Of a stretch of 64,000 nt of DNA, positions 1 to 13,073 are shown in pieces. Location of the stretch: positions 3,626,001 through 3,690,000 of the forward strand of contig JAZGTH010000041.1 in the NCBI GenBank assembly GCA_036877525.1, written 5' to 3'. The notes under the pieces were generated by a model that was not told the origin of the DNA, ran no database searches, and was given only the letters and a program-made list of their open reading frames with translations. Each line of letters opens with the position of its first letter. The stretch's first letter is position 1. The stretch comes from Chromobotia macracanthus. Taxonomy: Eukaryota > Chordata > Actinopteri > Cypriniformes > Botiidae. The position numbers and the translations under genes are program-made.

Positions 1-29
1 ATGGTCTTGAATGTTTCAGGTTTCCCCTC

Positions 30-185
30 TGTATTAGCAGTGTTAGTAGATATTAAGCAAATAGTCTCTGATGATTGGTAGTTGACAAGTAGTTTGCAAA
101 GTTACTATCGAAATAGTAACTTATAGTTATATAAGTATATACTTAATAGTAAAGTGGACTATCGAAATAGTATTACTAAATGTCA
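30..185. repeat. Dispersed non-autonomous repeat, copy 1 of 3 (partial)
   Basis: This stretch shares the phrase TGGTAGTTGACAAGTAGTTT, the cell TTGCAAAGTTACT and ATCGAAATAGT words with blocks near 24.0-24.2 kb and 57.7-57.9 kb. It carries no coding potential. It looks like one member of a short dispersed family, probably a non-autonomous DNA element. The left boundary is uncertain because the window starts just before it. Confidence 0.4.
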
Positions 186-189
186 AAAC

Positions 190-2058
190 ATGCACTCTGA
201 ATAAGTCAAAATGCCACAAAATTGTAAATACATTTACAGGAAAAGTAAAACTTGGGTAAAGGGCAAAAATCCAGGAGTTTTTAACAGATTTTGCTTAAAA
301 CTGTAGCTGTGTGTGTGTGTTTGTTGTATTCCACACAGGTCTGCATGTATCTAAAATGTATATATGTTTACAATAAGTGGGTATATTTATAATAAGTTTC
401 AGATGTGTTTCAGATTAGCCATATTTGCCAGATTTTTGCCATATAAAAATTAAACACTGACTGCAAGTGAACAATAAAAACTATGACTTTCCTACAGCTT
501 GTGTAACATGACACGCCTGTATTGCAGTGCTAGCTCATTTCTATCAACAAGCACATTGATCTTCAGCGGTGACATTTCACTTTTTGATGACACATTTGCC
601 TTGCAGTGTTTAAATGCGTAATGTAGTGAGTGGTGCCCACACCACTACATTTTTTTTGGATGGTCAACCCACCTACTCTTGCTTATTTGTTGTTGTATGT
701 CTCACATCTACAGAGAGACCACAGTCCTATCTAGGGACCTGTGTGTAAGGTAAATTTTAAAAGGAACAGAAACAGTGAGCTACAGGCTAACACAGACTCT
801 AACTCCTACTTCTAAACATTTAGCATGTTACAGTGAATGCTGGAGTCATAGTACGCATTCTACCAGAAGAGCAGCAGAGGTCAAGGACATACTTCTCCCA
901 CACATATACACTCTGATTATAAATGATGAGGAAGGCATGTGACTTGGTGTTAACATGTTCCCTCAGCTCAGTCCTTCAGTTGCTGAGGGAGTAGAACTGA
1001 AAACAGTTCAAGGTTATATTTCAAGAAAGTATTTTGGATTAGTTTTTCACCCAGAGCTGCAACTAGGGAATTCTGGACTAAACAATATTTTAGGGCGGGG
1101 AAAACCTATGACCTTTTTCAATTAAAATTGTGGTGCTTGTGTGTTTTTGTAAACAGTTGCATTTATTGAGGTAATTGTGCATAATTGAATAAAATGTTGG
1201 TGTTATTTTAGGACAAAAAGGTGTTAGAAGCACTTTCCCCCAGTGAAATAAATAGATTTCACCAAATGGGGTATTTAAATGGGTATTCAAAGTAGTATTG
1301 AAACGTCAGTTAAAAGTGTTTTTAGCAATCTACTCAAACCTGTTTGTTCATAATTTCACAGAGAAAAGTTCATATGAAATTCATAACTTTAAATTTCACT
1401 GCATTGAAAAATGTATTTTTTGTTGGTTTGCATAACTCAGTAACATTTTTATAACGTGAATAACATTGTAGTTTCAGATTAGAATTGTCTGTATGCTTCC
1501 GTGAATACATTATTTAAAGTCTACCCACGCCTTATCACAGAGAAATAGGAGTAGGACTGACTGTGATTGACCACTCACAGAAATCTTGTGAATGTATCTG
1601 GAAAAGCAGACAACATAATACTGTCCAACTGAACAAACGTACCCTCTGTTAAACATGTAGCTGAACATTTAGCAGGTTGCAGCCCTGATGGTGGTATCGC
1701 AGGAATACTCAGGCTTTTAAAAGCAAGACCTGGGTGGTGAGGAAACCGAGAAGCCTCTTCACTTTTTATTAGCATCGCCATGGAAACCAGGCATGAAAGA
1801 AGGACAATGAGTACAGGGGTGCTGTGTTGTAGAAGAGTGTGGAAGACAGGTGTGACAGTTTGTTGGAATTCAGCATAGTGTGGAACGTTTCCAACCTATT
1901 TAATAAAATCAATCTGTCACTAATGGCAGGCTGACATCTCAGCATTATTCCATTTAATTATATCCAAACAGTATGGGTTTAATTAATAATATTATTTTAA
2001 TCAATTTTAATTAAACACGATATGAAGCTGTTCTATATTGTTTATATATATACACACA
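190..2058. other. AT-rich non-coding DNA, nothing recognised
   Basis: Stop codons are dense in all frames and only short, low-complexity open frames occur. I see no transposon end, RNA gene or exon-like segment. A short CA run at 2051-2062 leads directly into the Tc1-like element. Confidence 0.5.
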
Positions 2059-2060
2059 CA

Positions 2061-2216
2061 CAAGCCCAAATCAGAAAAACTTGGGACAGTATGGAAAACA
2101 CAAATAAAAAAGTAGTGATTTCTAAATTTACTTTGACTTGTATTTGATTGCAGACAATACAACAGCACATTATTTAATGTGTTCCTCATGATTTTTATTG
2201 TTTTTTCTTCAAAAAA
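2061..2216. repeat. Tc1-like left terminal inverted repeat
   Basis: This is the left arm of the inverted repeat pair. It starts CAAGCCCAAATCAG and continues without interruption to an A/T-rich stretch near 2216, where similarity to the right arm stops. Such long repeats usually carry transposase binding sites at their outer and inner ends; I could not delimit these. Confidence 0.9.
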
Positions 2217-2336
2217 ACAAAATTCCTATTTTGGTTCTTGCAACACATTTCAAAAAAAGTTGTAACAGTAAAGCATTTACCACTTTGTAATGTTGCTATT
2301 CCTTTTCACAACACTTAAAATACGTTAAGGGACTGA

Positions 2337-3245
2337 AGACACCAAGTGAAGAAGTGTTTCAGGTGTAATTTTGTCCCATTCTTGCTGCAAACAAGTCTTA
2401 AGGTGGGCAACAGTACGGGGTCTTTGTTGTCACATTTTGCACTTCAAAACGCGCCACACATTCTCTACTGGAGACAGGTCAGGACTGCAGGCAGGCCAGT
2501 CAAGTACCTGTATCCTCTTCCTCCGCAGCCAGGACTTTGTAATGTGTGCAGAATGTGGTTTTGCATTATCTTGTTGAAATATGCATGGACGTCCCTGGAA
2601 AAGATGTCTTCTTGAAGGCAGCATATTGTGCTCCAAAATCTCTATGTACTTTTCAGCATTAATGGTGCCATCACAGAAGTGCAAGTTACCATATCACTAG
2701 TAACAGTCTGGATGATCCTTTTCTTTTTTGGTCCGGAGCACACAGCGTCCTTTTCTTCCAAAAAATACCTGAAATACTGATTCATCTGACCACAGTACAC
2801 GTTTCCACTGTGTGATGGTCCATCCCAGATGCCTCTGAGCCCAGAGAAGTCGATGGCGCTTCTGGACACTGTTAACATAGGGCTTCCTTTTGGCACAGTA
2901 CAGTTTTAACTGGCATTTGTGGATGTAATTACGTATTGTTGTACTTGACAAAGGTTTGCCAAAGTAGTCCTGAGCCCATGTGGTGATATTGCTTATAGAT
3001 GAATGACGATTCTTGATGCAGTGCCGCCTGAGGGATCGGAGAGCACGGTTGTTCAGCTTAGGCTTGCGCCCTTGTCCTTTACGCACTGAAATTCCTCCAC
3101 ATTCCTTGAATCTTTTAATTATGTTATGCACTGTTGAAGGTGAAATAAGCAAATGTCTTCCTATCTTTCTTTGAGGAACATTGTTTTTAAACATTTCAAT
3201 AATTTTCTCACGTATTTGTTGGCAAACTGGTGATCCTCGGCCCAT
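2337..3245 (-). pseudogene. Tc1-like DD34E transposase, broken
   Basis: Tc1-family transposases bind the terminal repeats through two helix-turn-helix motifs and cut and rejoin DNA with a DDE catalytic triad. The N-terminal frame opens with an ATG at 3245 and runs 182 residues. It holds an N-terminal helix-turn-helix (about residues 5-50), a basic linker with RKGQGRKPK, a second DNA-binding region and the first catalytic Asp at residue 154 in WSDES. It stops at 2697. The rest lies in another frame (2430-2684), with the second Asp in FQQDNAKPH and, 34 residues later, the Glu in SPVENVW. Sequence appears to be missing between the two frames. A TGA near 2427 replaces the CGA present in the copy at 54.2 kb, and C-terminal homology continues to about 2337. 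Frameshift or deletion plus nonsense make it a pseudogene. Confidence 0.92.
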
Positions 3246-3418
3246 CTTTGCTCCTAAAGGACTTGACCTTTCTTGGATGCTGCTTTTGTACCAAATCCAA
3301 ATTTTGCACCCAATTACAATGACCTGTTGACATCACCTGTTTCAAATCACATCATTATTTAACCAATTTACCTGATTACTAGCCCTAAATTGCTCCTGTT
3401 CCAACTATTTTTTTGTTA

Positions 3419-3579
3419 TTTTTTGAAGAAAAAACAATAAAAATCATGAGGAACACATTAAATAATGTGCTGTTGTATTGTCTGCAATGAAATACAAGTC
3501 AAAGTAAATTTAGAAATCACTACTTTCTTTTTTTATTTGTGTTTTCCATACTGTCCCAACTTTTTCTGATTTGGGGTTG
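3419..3579. repeat. Tc1-like right terminal inverted repeat
   Basis: This is the right arm of the inverted repeat pair, ending CTGATTTGGGGTTG and followed by TA at 3580-3581. It lies upstream of the transposase start, so any promoter of the element would be on this side. Confidence 0.9.
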
Positions 3580-3581
3580 TA

Positions 3582-6500
3582 TATATTCAATTTATATACT
3601 ATAATCTTTATAAATAATGATATGGTGAACAGCTGTTTTGCATCATACTGTAGCTGACTAGCCCATATATATAAGAATTAAAAGGAATTAAAGAAGAAAT
3701 AAAAATTAAAATACGTTTTCCATTTGAACAACAAGTAAGCTGCTCGCTTGATGAAAGACTTGTGTCTAGTCAGACAGCCATTGTAGTCGTAAGTCTTAAC
3801 AAAAACAGCAAAGTTCCACTTGAGGTATGACTGTGTGTTTTATGTTTATTTTTTATGATTTGTATTGCTCTGAGCAGTCTTTGTGCAGATTAAGATTTCA
3901 TTCTCAACTGACAGATTTCATGATGTTAATGCAGCTTGTGGCACACACACTCTCTCTCTCGCTCTCTCTGTGACAGTTGCACACTCCCTCACATTTCCTT
4001 GGGTGAAAGGCTCTCATTAAGAGAAACAAATTTGTGGGTGTCTTTACATCTGTAACCTTAGTTTTTACATCTGTAACATCAGTTTAATGGCAGTTATGAT
4101 TTTATTTTTTAGCAAAAGCCATCAACTTTAATATATTATTAATTATATAATTTGGATTAGTCGAGGCTCATGTTGTTCAAAGTAGCTAAATCTGACAAAG
4201 AAACGGATAGACTTCTGTCAGCTTGTTGAACACATTTTTATTTGGATATTTCTACCATATGATTACTGAAGCAGCAGGGAGTGACAGTGTGTTTTCATGG
4301 TAACCACATACATTGTGAACAGAATTCTACAAAACTATATTGAAAAAATCAAATTATCGTGCAATGCAATAACATAGTCTCTCTTCTCTGAAAACGATAC
4401 CATGAAAAATGTAAAGATTTAATTTCAAGGCAAAATTAAAACAAATGGTAAGCAGGTATCTATATTAAATTTAGTATCAGCAATAGAGGGTGATCCTCCT
4501 AAGATGGCAGCCCCACCTCAACATGCCACACAGTATGACATAGATTCAAATTCTCTATAGTGATATTCTATATTAAAGCTGCACTGATTTTTTTCACAGC
4601 TGTCCTGCCACAGTTTTTGCTCTCTTATGGGAAAAGGAGCCTATAAAGTCATTGGCTGATATCTCAGTGTTTGTTTTCCTCTCTGTGCTCAATAGGGCAA
4701 AGTCACTTAACATGCAATCTCTATTTTAGGCTGATCTTTACAGGTGGAGTGACTCATAGCCATAGCTCAGTAGTTCTCTTCTATAAACTTAACATTTTTA
4801 CAAACATTAATGAACATGTTTGTAGACCATGAGAGTTCAAGCATTATTGTTCCACCTGTAATATTAAATCAATTAAGTGTGAGGAACAATAATGTAACTT
4901 TATTGGTTATTTTCACATCATTGTGTCTGTTGTGAAAAAAAATTATTTTGTTTATTTATTTTTAACAGATTTACAAAAGAAAGCAATCCTTGCAATCCAG
5001 TTAAGTACTCCTGGTTAGGAATCGTTACACACAAACCCTACAACAGTTGCCTTTACAAAATTGAGTTGACTATTTACAAAAGCACAAATACAGAATTCCA
5101 TGACTCTACACATCCCCAGGTATTGGCACTGAACATTCAGGTATTCAAGTAAACATAAATTATACATAAAGGTTGATCAAATAATCAAAGCCCGAGGACA
5201 TGGTACTGTAACCCTTAAGTTTATCTCACTACACTGCAGATAAAGACAGAATATTAAGCAGGCCTATTGCACACATATTACATTGCAAATTCATGTGCCA
5301 TGTGCAACAACCCCAGATTTGGTTGTAAAAAAAACTTGCTTGTAATATAATAAATTTAAAGAGAACTTAACTTTACTTGATTACCAATAATGGTGGTTTA
5401 GAAGATTGTCTTTAATGTGAAAAAATCTACAGAACTACAACTAGACAACAATTTTAGGTTAAGTGACAGCTGTGAACCATGATTTGCTACTTTGCTACTT
5501 GCTATTGCTAGTCAGTATCTAGAATAATGTTGGTTGGGCATTCTCATTCTAGGGAGCATTTTATTGGAGTTTTACAGGAAGACAAAGAAAACTATATAAT
5601 TTCAATGGGTGCAGTATATCTGTTAATTTGCCAACCTTTAGGTGTATGCTATCATAAAGGTGACATCAAACCTAACTACCCATTTTAATGCATGGGGACT
5701 TTAAAAAGACTTTTAAAAAGAAATTTTTTAATTTTTTAAAATTTTCTCTTCAAATTTATGCTGATACAAATTCAGGTTTTATTTGCATCCATGATTGAGG
5801 ACAAACAGAGTGACTGTGAAGTGTGTGCTTATATTGGAATGGTTAAAGTGTGGTGGAACAAGTGAAGGATATGTGAAAGTGATCAAAACTCATAGGAGAG
5901 GGAGGGCCAAGTGGGCATGATGGTGGAGGCTGATAAATCTATGACACTTGCCTTCTTGGAGCACCTGAAGACACAATTCTGTGGAGCATGAGTACCACTT
6001 TTGACCATCAGGTATGCTTCCCCACCCAATAAGTATACTTCTGAGGCCACTGGCTTTGAAGCTCGCTCTTCTCCAACTTGTAGGAAGTTTCTGCCTTCCT
6101 GTGATTTTCAGGGCACTGACTGGAGGAGGACGGACAGTGACCCTACTGTGTACTAAAGAATCCTACCTCAGATTTCTATGCTGCAGATGTAGGCCTCTCT
6201 GCCAAAAGTGACCTCTCCGGTGACCCCGGGACAGATTGTTACAGGCAAACTAAGTATAAGATTCTACTTTAGACTGGAAAAATTAGAAACATAAGGCTTG
6301 GGTCCGTTAATACCCAGACTCCATATTAGACCAAAAGATGAAGTTCAAGTGTTTCCTAAGACAGCATTTTATGTAATCCAAGCTGGTGTGGAGAATAAAT
6401 CATCTAAATGTTCATCACAGTAGCTTTCCTCATTAGCTAAACCAACGTTCAAGGGTGCAATAAAAGGGAGAAAAATCAGCATATCCATCTTATTATCTGG

Positions 6501-9500
6501 TACAATAAGAGAAGAGTATGGACAAGACACAGAGGGAAATAGAGTGGCACCACATTTGTGTACAGTATTATAGCCCAGAACCCTGCAAATTATTTACTGA
6601 AATAGCTAGTTTTTGAGTTAAAAAATTGTCATTCTTTTCAGCACATAAACACAACATTGCATCATTACTGCCTGGAGAATAGGTTGTAAAAAGATCAAAA
6701 AAGATTTTGTGCCTCATTTACACTTACATTTAGAGCTGTCCATATCATCATATTGCCTAAAACAGATCATAACACATAACTTTTAACCACCAGGTGTACT
6801 TGGGGCCACAGGTGATGTCTTGAATAGCTAAGTGATAATTGTTCTTGCATTTATAGGAAGATGGTCTTGTTATGTTCTTTCCAAATGAACAGTCACAACG
6901 CATAACTATGTTGTGGTTATTAAAGTATAACCACCAATGTTGTGGGATATGTACTTATGGGGACTGGTTTTGATAAGAGAAATTAAAACTGTTTGATTCC
7001 ACCAGGTTTTTCTACAGAGAATATTCATGTCTGAAAATGATACTATACCCGACTCACAATGTGCTGATTATAGATATTATAGAAAGTGCACAGTATTTAA
7101 GTGAAAAAACAAAAGAATGGAAATAATTTTCTCTCCTTACCAACCAGCCTATTATGCATAAACTCAACATCTCTAGAGTAAATTACATTGTTATACTCAA
7201 GTTTTGATGAATATTCCTGGTCTGTATTCCTGTCAGACATTCACTGTTATTTTCTCTTTTTCTGGTGATGTTTCTGTGCCCTTCAATTCCATTTAAAGTC
7301 CAGCAGTTTCTGGTGACCATGGCAACTGGCTTGTTGTGTGTTCTTGACTAAATGCAGATGTTCTAACTGATTAAATGTAACAGCTGCCCTGGTGGCTGTA
7401 AAACCAAAACCTGTCCAGTCATTCCAGAAAAGGAGAACATATTTCGTGAATGTTTGGAATTACTAATGGAAAACTACGACTTTGGAAATAGAACGAATTC
7501 ATACGTTTATGCATATTTCCAAACTTTGTCTACATTCATATACATAGTTTTCAAGAATGGCAACTGTATTTACAAACAGATGTGACTTTCAAATTTTATG
7601 ATTAACCAAAGTCAGCCTTCTTTTTCTATTTTTGTGATAGCAGTGAATAACACCTGTAATGACAATGACATAAATATAAAAAATGGTGAAACTGCAAAAT
7701 CACAAATTGCATTATATGATGTAACAGACAACTGTGCAATGCGGTTCCCTTTACAAAGTCTAGATTGAATGAACTCCCTCTCAACAGCATGTGTGATAGT
7801 GTGAATCCTAAAAATTTAAGGTCTGTTCAATTATAGAATATAGTTGTAGTAACACTCAGGAGTAAAAAATGTTTTGCCTTTGACATTAGGTTATGATAGC
7901 TTTATGATATCATGAAACTTTTAATAGCCAGAAAAGCACTTTATCTTCAGCTTGTCTGTTTCCTTTCATTGTTCTGACAACTAATTTGTTAATATCCAGA
8001 CATATTGACTTCAGTTTAAGTTCAACAATGTCAACAACTTTTCTCTGCTGAGCATGACAACAAATCCTTTGGTAGATAGTAGTAGATCTATAGCAAATCT
8101 ATAGTAGATAGAGTTGGGTTTCACCAGTGAATCTTTCACAGTTGATTTGACATACTTTGGAGCTTTGTGACAGCTGTTGATATGATGCAGTTCTAATTTT
8201 CCTAATTAGCATTCATACCAGTTTAAACCATTGCTTAAGTCCATGCAAACTTCATCCTGATCTATAGTGGCTATATGATCTGCATAATAAAATTAAAAAA
8301 ATTTATTTTAAAAAGTTAAAAAAATTAAATTAAATATCATTTCAGATATGTATGCTATTGTTTCTTTACTAAAATCTTTATCCAGCTCTTTGCATATATA
8401 TTATTATTTTGGTATTTTCCTCATACAAAGCTATTGTACAATTTCTGAAGACTTTAAATATATCCCACTAGGTAGTTTGGTATACCAGTTCATTTTATTA
8501 TCTCATTTTGGCCTGGAAATAATCAATGTGCTTTTGTGTCACAGACAGATATTTGGAAGCAAGTTTGTGTTTTGTGAACATAATGCTAGTGTTTGTAAAC
8601 TTCACATTTACACCATCTTTCTCTACTATAGTGTAATAATGTTTATCAAACACTTCACACTTGTTTTCCAATATTCTGAATTTTTTCTGACAGAAAAAAT
8701 GTTTTCGGCTCTTTACCAGAGTACTCCAAAGATTACATTTGCATCAAATATCATGATCCATCTTATTACCAAAATTTCTATTCGAAAATGACATTCTAAC
8801 CCCCAGTTTCACATTTATCTGAGGGTTGGTCCACTAATGGAAGTGAATAATTCAGTAACACACAAACATTGATGAGATTTAACCTCATAGGAACTGATGA
8901 TTCATTTAGCCCCCCAGGCCACCAATTTTTAATGTCTTTGTGTCACCATTAAAAAAATATTATAGTTATGCAATTATGTGTCAAGCAGGGTTATTGCCAA
9001 TAAATACCAAGTCATTAACATTTTTCCACATATTATAAATGAAATCTTGAACTGACAAATATCAGACAAAGACCAAACATCAAAGATTAGCCAAAATCTA
9101 TTCTTATTCTAGTCCTAATTGTCTATTCTGTAGTAACAATTACATAAATAATGAAGCCAGTCTTTGGCTTCAATAAAAAAATAGTTATTAGATTAAAAAT
9201 AAAAAGTAATGTTTCTTTTTACTGAAAACAGCCAACAATCTAAGGAATATTTTGAAAAACCTTGGGGATATCAACCTACGGTATTATTGGCTCACTAAGG
9301 GCTGGGGTTAGGGGCATGAACATCAGTGCTGAAATTATATCCCCCTGATTTCAGAGATGTTAGAGTTGAAAATGGAGGTTTTCCATCATTTCTGAGTGCA
9401 CATATTTTGCCTGTTATGTTCATCTTAAACTGCATCGAAATATAGCAGGTTATTTACAGTTGCCTTGAAATTCGATAATAGATTTTTAGGTACAGAGCAG

Positions 9501-9560
9501 GAATGCAATAAAATACTTCACAGCACTAGTCCACCTAGATGTCACAAATTATTTAGCAAA
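3582..9560. other. AT-rich intergenic or intronic DNA without recognisable genes
   Basis: About 6 kb of AT-rich sequence with only short open frames. The longest, 147 codons at 8348-8791 on the plus strand, is Phe/Ile/Leu/Tyr-rich, follows the AT-rich composition and resembles no family I know. A short CA/CT microsatellite lies at about 3943-3970. No transposon ends, RNA genes or plausible exons were recognised, although old, unrecognised repeats may be present. Confidence 0.45.
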
Positions 9561-9589
9561 AGTAGCAAGACCATCCTCTGGCAGCCCCA

Positions 9590-9800
9590 TGTGGGTGTAG
9601 TCTTGTCAATGCCAGGCCCATTATAGCTCATCTGGACAGTGTGGATGAGGCCATGAGTGACATTAATAACTTATGTGCTCAGTATTGTTAGCCACTCTAT
9701 CAATCAGCATGGGGACAGCAGAAAGCTTTGGTAATTTGCCTGTGTCCAATTGAGGGTAATTGGACTGAACCTCAGGCCAAACTGTGAATCAATAGAATGG
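9590..9800. other. Candidate conserved non-coding element
   Basis: This stretch has mixed composition with no repeat structure and no useful open frame. It contains packed homeodomain-like and Pbx-like words, such as CTATCAATCA, GGTAATTTG and GGGTAATTGG. It stands out from the AT-rich surroundings in the way vertebrate conserved non-coding elements often do. This is composition-based inference only. Confidence 0.2.
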
Positions 9801-12340
9801 AAGATATAAAGTCTTCTGTTTGAAGTGGCTCGATAAAGTGCCAGTGAATGAGATACCATTTATCTTCAGCTGCTATGATACCATATTTATTTAGCTCCGC
9901 CCTTCAATAATCACTGCTGACGCCCCCATTGCAAACAACACAACTACAGCAGAAACACTGTGACATGATGGAGAGCTGATGGCAGCGTGGGAAAGCTGCA
10001 CCTGCTGCCTGCTGCTACCTCCCATCACTGCAGCCATTAATTCTTATCTCAGTAAGCCTGTAACTGCTACGATGTGTAGCCCATGTGCTGTATCTTTTCA
10101 CAACCAAAACTCTGACAGATCAGGCCCACCTCTAGGACAACAACCCTTGCTTCTGGAAACCTCTTCTGCATGGACCTTCCCAACTCCCTTTATCTCTAAA
10201 ATGTATTATCTAAATTCCACTGAATACCTACTCCTAGACACAGTAATTTTTCCATCCAACACAATATGTGATAAATACAATATGTAATAAATTACAAATC
10301 CTCTGAAACATTATGATAAGTGTAAAAGAAATATTCTAAATATTACAATACACATAGTACTTCAGCATTATTTATTAACCTTATGTCTATGTGTCACATC
10401 TTTGACATGTTGTTGATTACCTCGGACAATAATTTCTTACCCCTCAGTGTATAAAAGGTATAAATGAACAGGACACACACTTAAAATGCAGTACACTTAT
10501 TAAAGATTAAAATGAATTAGATGGTTTAAAAAATCATCACCCCGCTTGGAAAAATGACTGATTTTTGCAAAGAGATTGCTCTATTGAAATTATTGCAATT
10601 GAATTGCTAAGCTCATCTAAACTCATCTAAAAACCATTTTAAAATATATATTTGAAAATATTTTGACAAATATTTGAAAAAATGTAGTTTTGAATGAAAT
10701 ATGTATTTAATACCTTTATCTTTTCTTTTTTACAATATGACATATGTTCAAGTTAATACAAATTTAAATGCTGTTTTGTGTCATTAGTCATTCTATAACA
10801 TCCATTATATTTGAAAAAGATAATCATAATCATAGTCATTAATCAGAAGAAGCAAAATCTGTTTACTGTCTGGCTGAACTTGCACCAAAGCTTTATTATA
10901 TATGGAATATAGTGCACAAGCTTCATACTGGAGATATGAATCACTCAGCAATAAACAGTCAGTTAAACAAATCCTGAACCCAAATACAACCTTATCAACC
11001 ACTGTTTTCTTTAAAGAGAAAGCTTTCAATTCAAGCGGAACACTTAAGGCCAGGAAAGAGTGACAAAGAGAAGAGTATGAATAATTTACAAGACAAAACA
11101 ACACTGAATATATAATGTTGTGGGTAGGGTGAATTTAGAAAGTAATGCTATTGGCCTCCAAGACTGGAAAGAGAAAAAACCCAGTAATATTGCGCACAAA
11201 TCCACAAAGGCCAAATCCTGAGATTTCTCATTTACAGCTAAAGACTGATATCAAAGCCCACTAGGCATAGATACTGAATAATCATAGTCTTGCTAAATAA
11301 TTGACTGCTTTTCTATTTTAAAAATGACCTGAGGATGGTTCAAATTTGCTTTGCTGAATACTTCAAGTTTTAGTTTAGACTAAGATTGGCCTAGTCTCAG
11401 GCTTAGATGTTTCCCGCCAACGTACCGCCCACAGTCCAGTCACTGACTGTATTTATATTGCACACAAAACTACTCTGGAAGGCTATATTTTGATTGGCTG
11501 ACTTTATGCATTTTCCAAGAGCAAGGGCACACAGGGATTTTTATCAGTCTATTGGGAAATAAAGTCATGTTTACAATGTAAACAATATAACAATATAAGT
11601 GATACTGAGGATAAAATAATCTCTGAATTTATCAAAGTTGGACACATTAATGGCATTAAATCTTTGAAAGTAATTCTGAGTTTTGTTTGAGGCTGTATAT
11701 ATTACCTTTGGACAGGCAAAAATAGTCTATAGGCATTCTCAGCTATTGTGTTTAAACTGCCATTATTTATTAATTTTTTCTTTCATGCACTCTGTTACTG
11801 TGGTACATCTACTTTTTGTGAACACTCCCATTTAATCATACTAAATATCAGCTCTCTTGGGATACCACTCAGACACTAAAATTAGAGTGTACCAGAACTA
11901 ATGTTGTTTTAGAAGAAGCTTTTAACACAGCTTAAAGCAGGTCAGCTTTTACAATAAGAAAAGTATTAATTAGTTGTCTGTTTTACTCTAGTTTTGCATA
12001 GACAGTAACCTCTGGATCACATCAAGTGAAAGATAATTAGCTTAGCAATGTTATTGCTGAGTTTTCATTTTGTATCAGTGCAAAAGCTGATTTTTACCAC
12101 AAAAAGGCCATTTAGGGTAGGTCACAGCTGAGCTGTTAATCAAATTGCATTGAAGAACTACTATGCACATAGAAAACAAATAGACAATCATGGTAAAAAG
12201 TGCTGACAAACTAATCTCTAGGCTTTTGCAAATGAGTCTTTAGTTTGCCCCATGAATAAAAGAAGGAAAAGTGATTGTTTTACTTGCTAACAGAATCAAT
12301 TGAAGCAATATGCACAGCATCTATTTATAAAAAAAAATTA
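9801..12340. other. AT-rich DNA, nothing recognised
   Basis: Only short open frames occur, the longest about 100 codons, at 9979-10287 (plus) and 10805-11104 (minus). None has a recognisable domain. I see no transposon ends or RNA genes. Confidence 0.45.
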
Positions 12341-12354
12341 GGAAGGCTAAAGGA

Positions 12355-12475
12355 CTGGCCACCTGTCCAGGGTGTTTCCTTGCCTTGGCCCAGGGCGACT
12401 GGGATAGGCTCTATACTCCACCAATTCATATGGCCCAGTAGAGATAAGCATTATAGAGAATGGATGGAGGGAAGG
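12355..12475 (+). repeat. 3' tail fragment of a fish LINE or SINE
   Basis: The stretch contains CTGTCCAGGGTGT, the core GACTGGGATAGGCTC and an ending of AGAATGGATGGAGGG. This matches, from memory, a very common fish retroposon tail that ends in GATG repeats and follows 'ctgggataggctccag'. Only the 3' part is present and the middle is divergent. Confidence 0.6.
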
Positions 12476-12478
12476 TGC

Positions 12479-12918
12479 AACCCAAAATGTCAATTGTTGA
12501 ATCACCATTGCATTGTTCTAAACCTGTATGACTTTCTTTCTTTTGGTGGAACACAAATGATGTTTAACCAAATGTCTGAGCGACTCTTTTCTATACAATG
12601 AAAGTGCATACATACCAGGGGCTGTCTTTCTCTGAAAAAACAAAGAAATGTTAAAAAAGCTATCATAAAAGTAGTCTATATGACTCATGCACTATAATTA
12701 AAATCTTTTGAAGCCATATTACAGCATAAATGTGAAAAAATGTAATTGACAATTGTAGTCACTATTCACTTTCATTGTACAGATAAGAGCAGCTTTGACA
12801 CGCAGCTATTATTAACTCCTTTTAAATTATATGCCAGAAAATTAAACAGCTCAAAATAAACGTGAGTGTGTAAATTATGACAAAAATTTCATTTTTGGGT
12901 GAACTATTCCTTTAAGGA
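12479..12918. mobile_element. Degenerate TTAA-flanked MITE (cyprinid 'Angel'-like type)
   Basis: The left part contains the phrase AAACCTGTATGACTTTCTTT. The right end reads TTTTGGGTGAACTATTCC followed by TTTAAGGA. Both are hallmarks, as I recall them, of the highly repeated palindromic cyprinid MITE that starts with TTAAAGG and a 'tagttcaccc' word. The arms are diverged and the left TTAAAGG end is not preserved. It has no coding capacity. The name Angel is my recollection and was not checked. Confidence 0.65.
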
Positions 12919-13000
12919 ATGATATTCTCTACACAGAAAGAGACTAACATCTCATTACAAAGATGAACAGAGAATAAACTGAAAGAGACAAAATATCGAC

Positions 13001-13073
13001 ACAACTGGGAGTTTTACAGAGCCAATATTTTACAGACAACTGGGAGTTTTACAGAGGTCAATATTCTTGTTAT
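13001..13073. repeat. Two-copy tandem duplication (period about 37 bp)
   Basis: The phrase ACAACTGGGAGTTTTACAGA occurs at about 13001 and again about 37 bp later, each followed by a CAATATT word. It looks like a simple local duplication. Confidence 0.8.

Larger units (their letters stand above)
2061..3579 (-). mobile_element. Tc1-like DNA transposon (full length, degenerate)
   Basis: The element is 1,519 bp long with terminal inverted repeats of about 158 bp. The left repeat (2061-2216) and the reverse complement of the right repeat (3419-3579) read almost identically, apart from a few substitutions and a small indel. The right end is followed by the TA expected for Tc1/mariner. On the left the dinucleotide is CA, inside a CA run, consistent with a mutated or slipped TA. 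One transposase remnant lies between the repeats on the minus strand. A shortened copy of the same family is at 54,190-54,736. The family is a cut-and-paste element abundant in fish; this copy cannot encode an intact protein. Confidence 0.93.

Noticed and set aside
2346..2615. Plus-strand open frames across the Tc1 transposase
   Set aside because: They are antisense shadows of the minus-strand transposase, whose motifs are clear.
8348..8791. 147-codon open frame on the plus strand, rich in Phe, Ile, Leu and Tyr
   Set aside because: It lies in AT-rich DNA, matches no known family, has composition explained by base content, and shows no splice or promoter context. A chance frame is the simplest reading.
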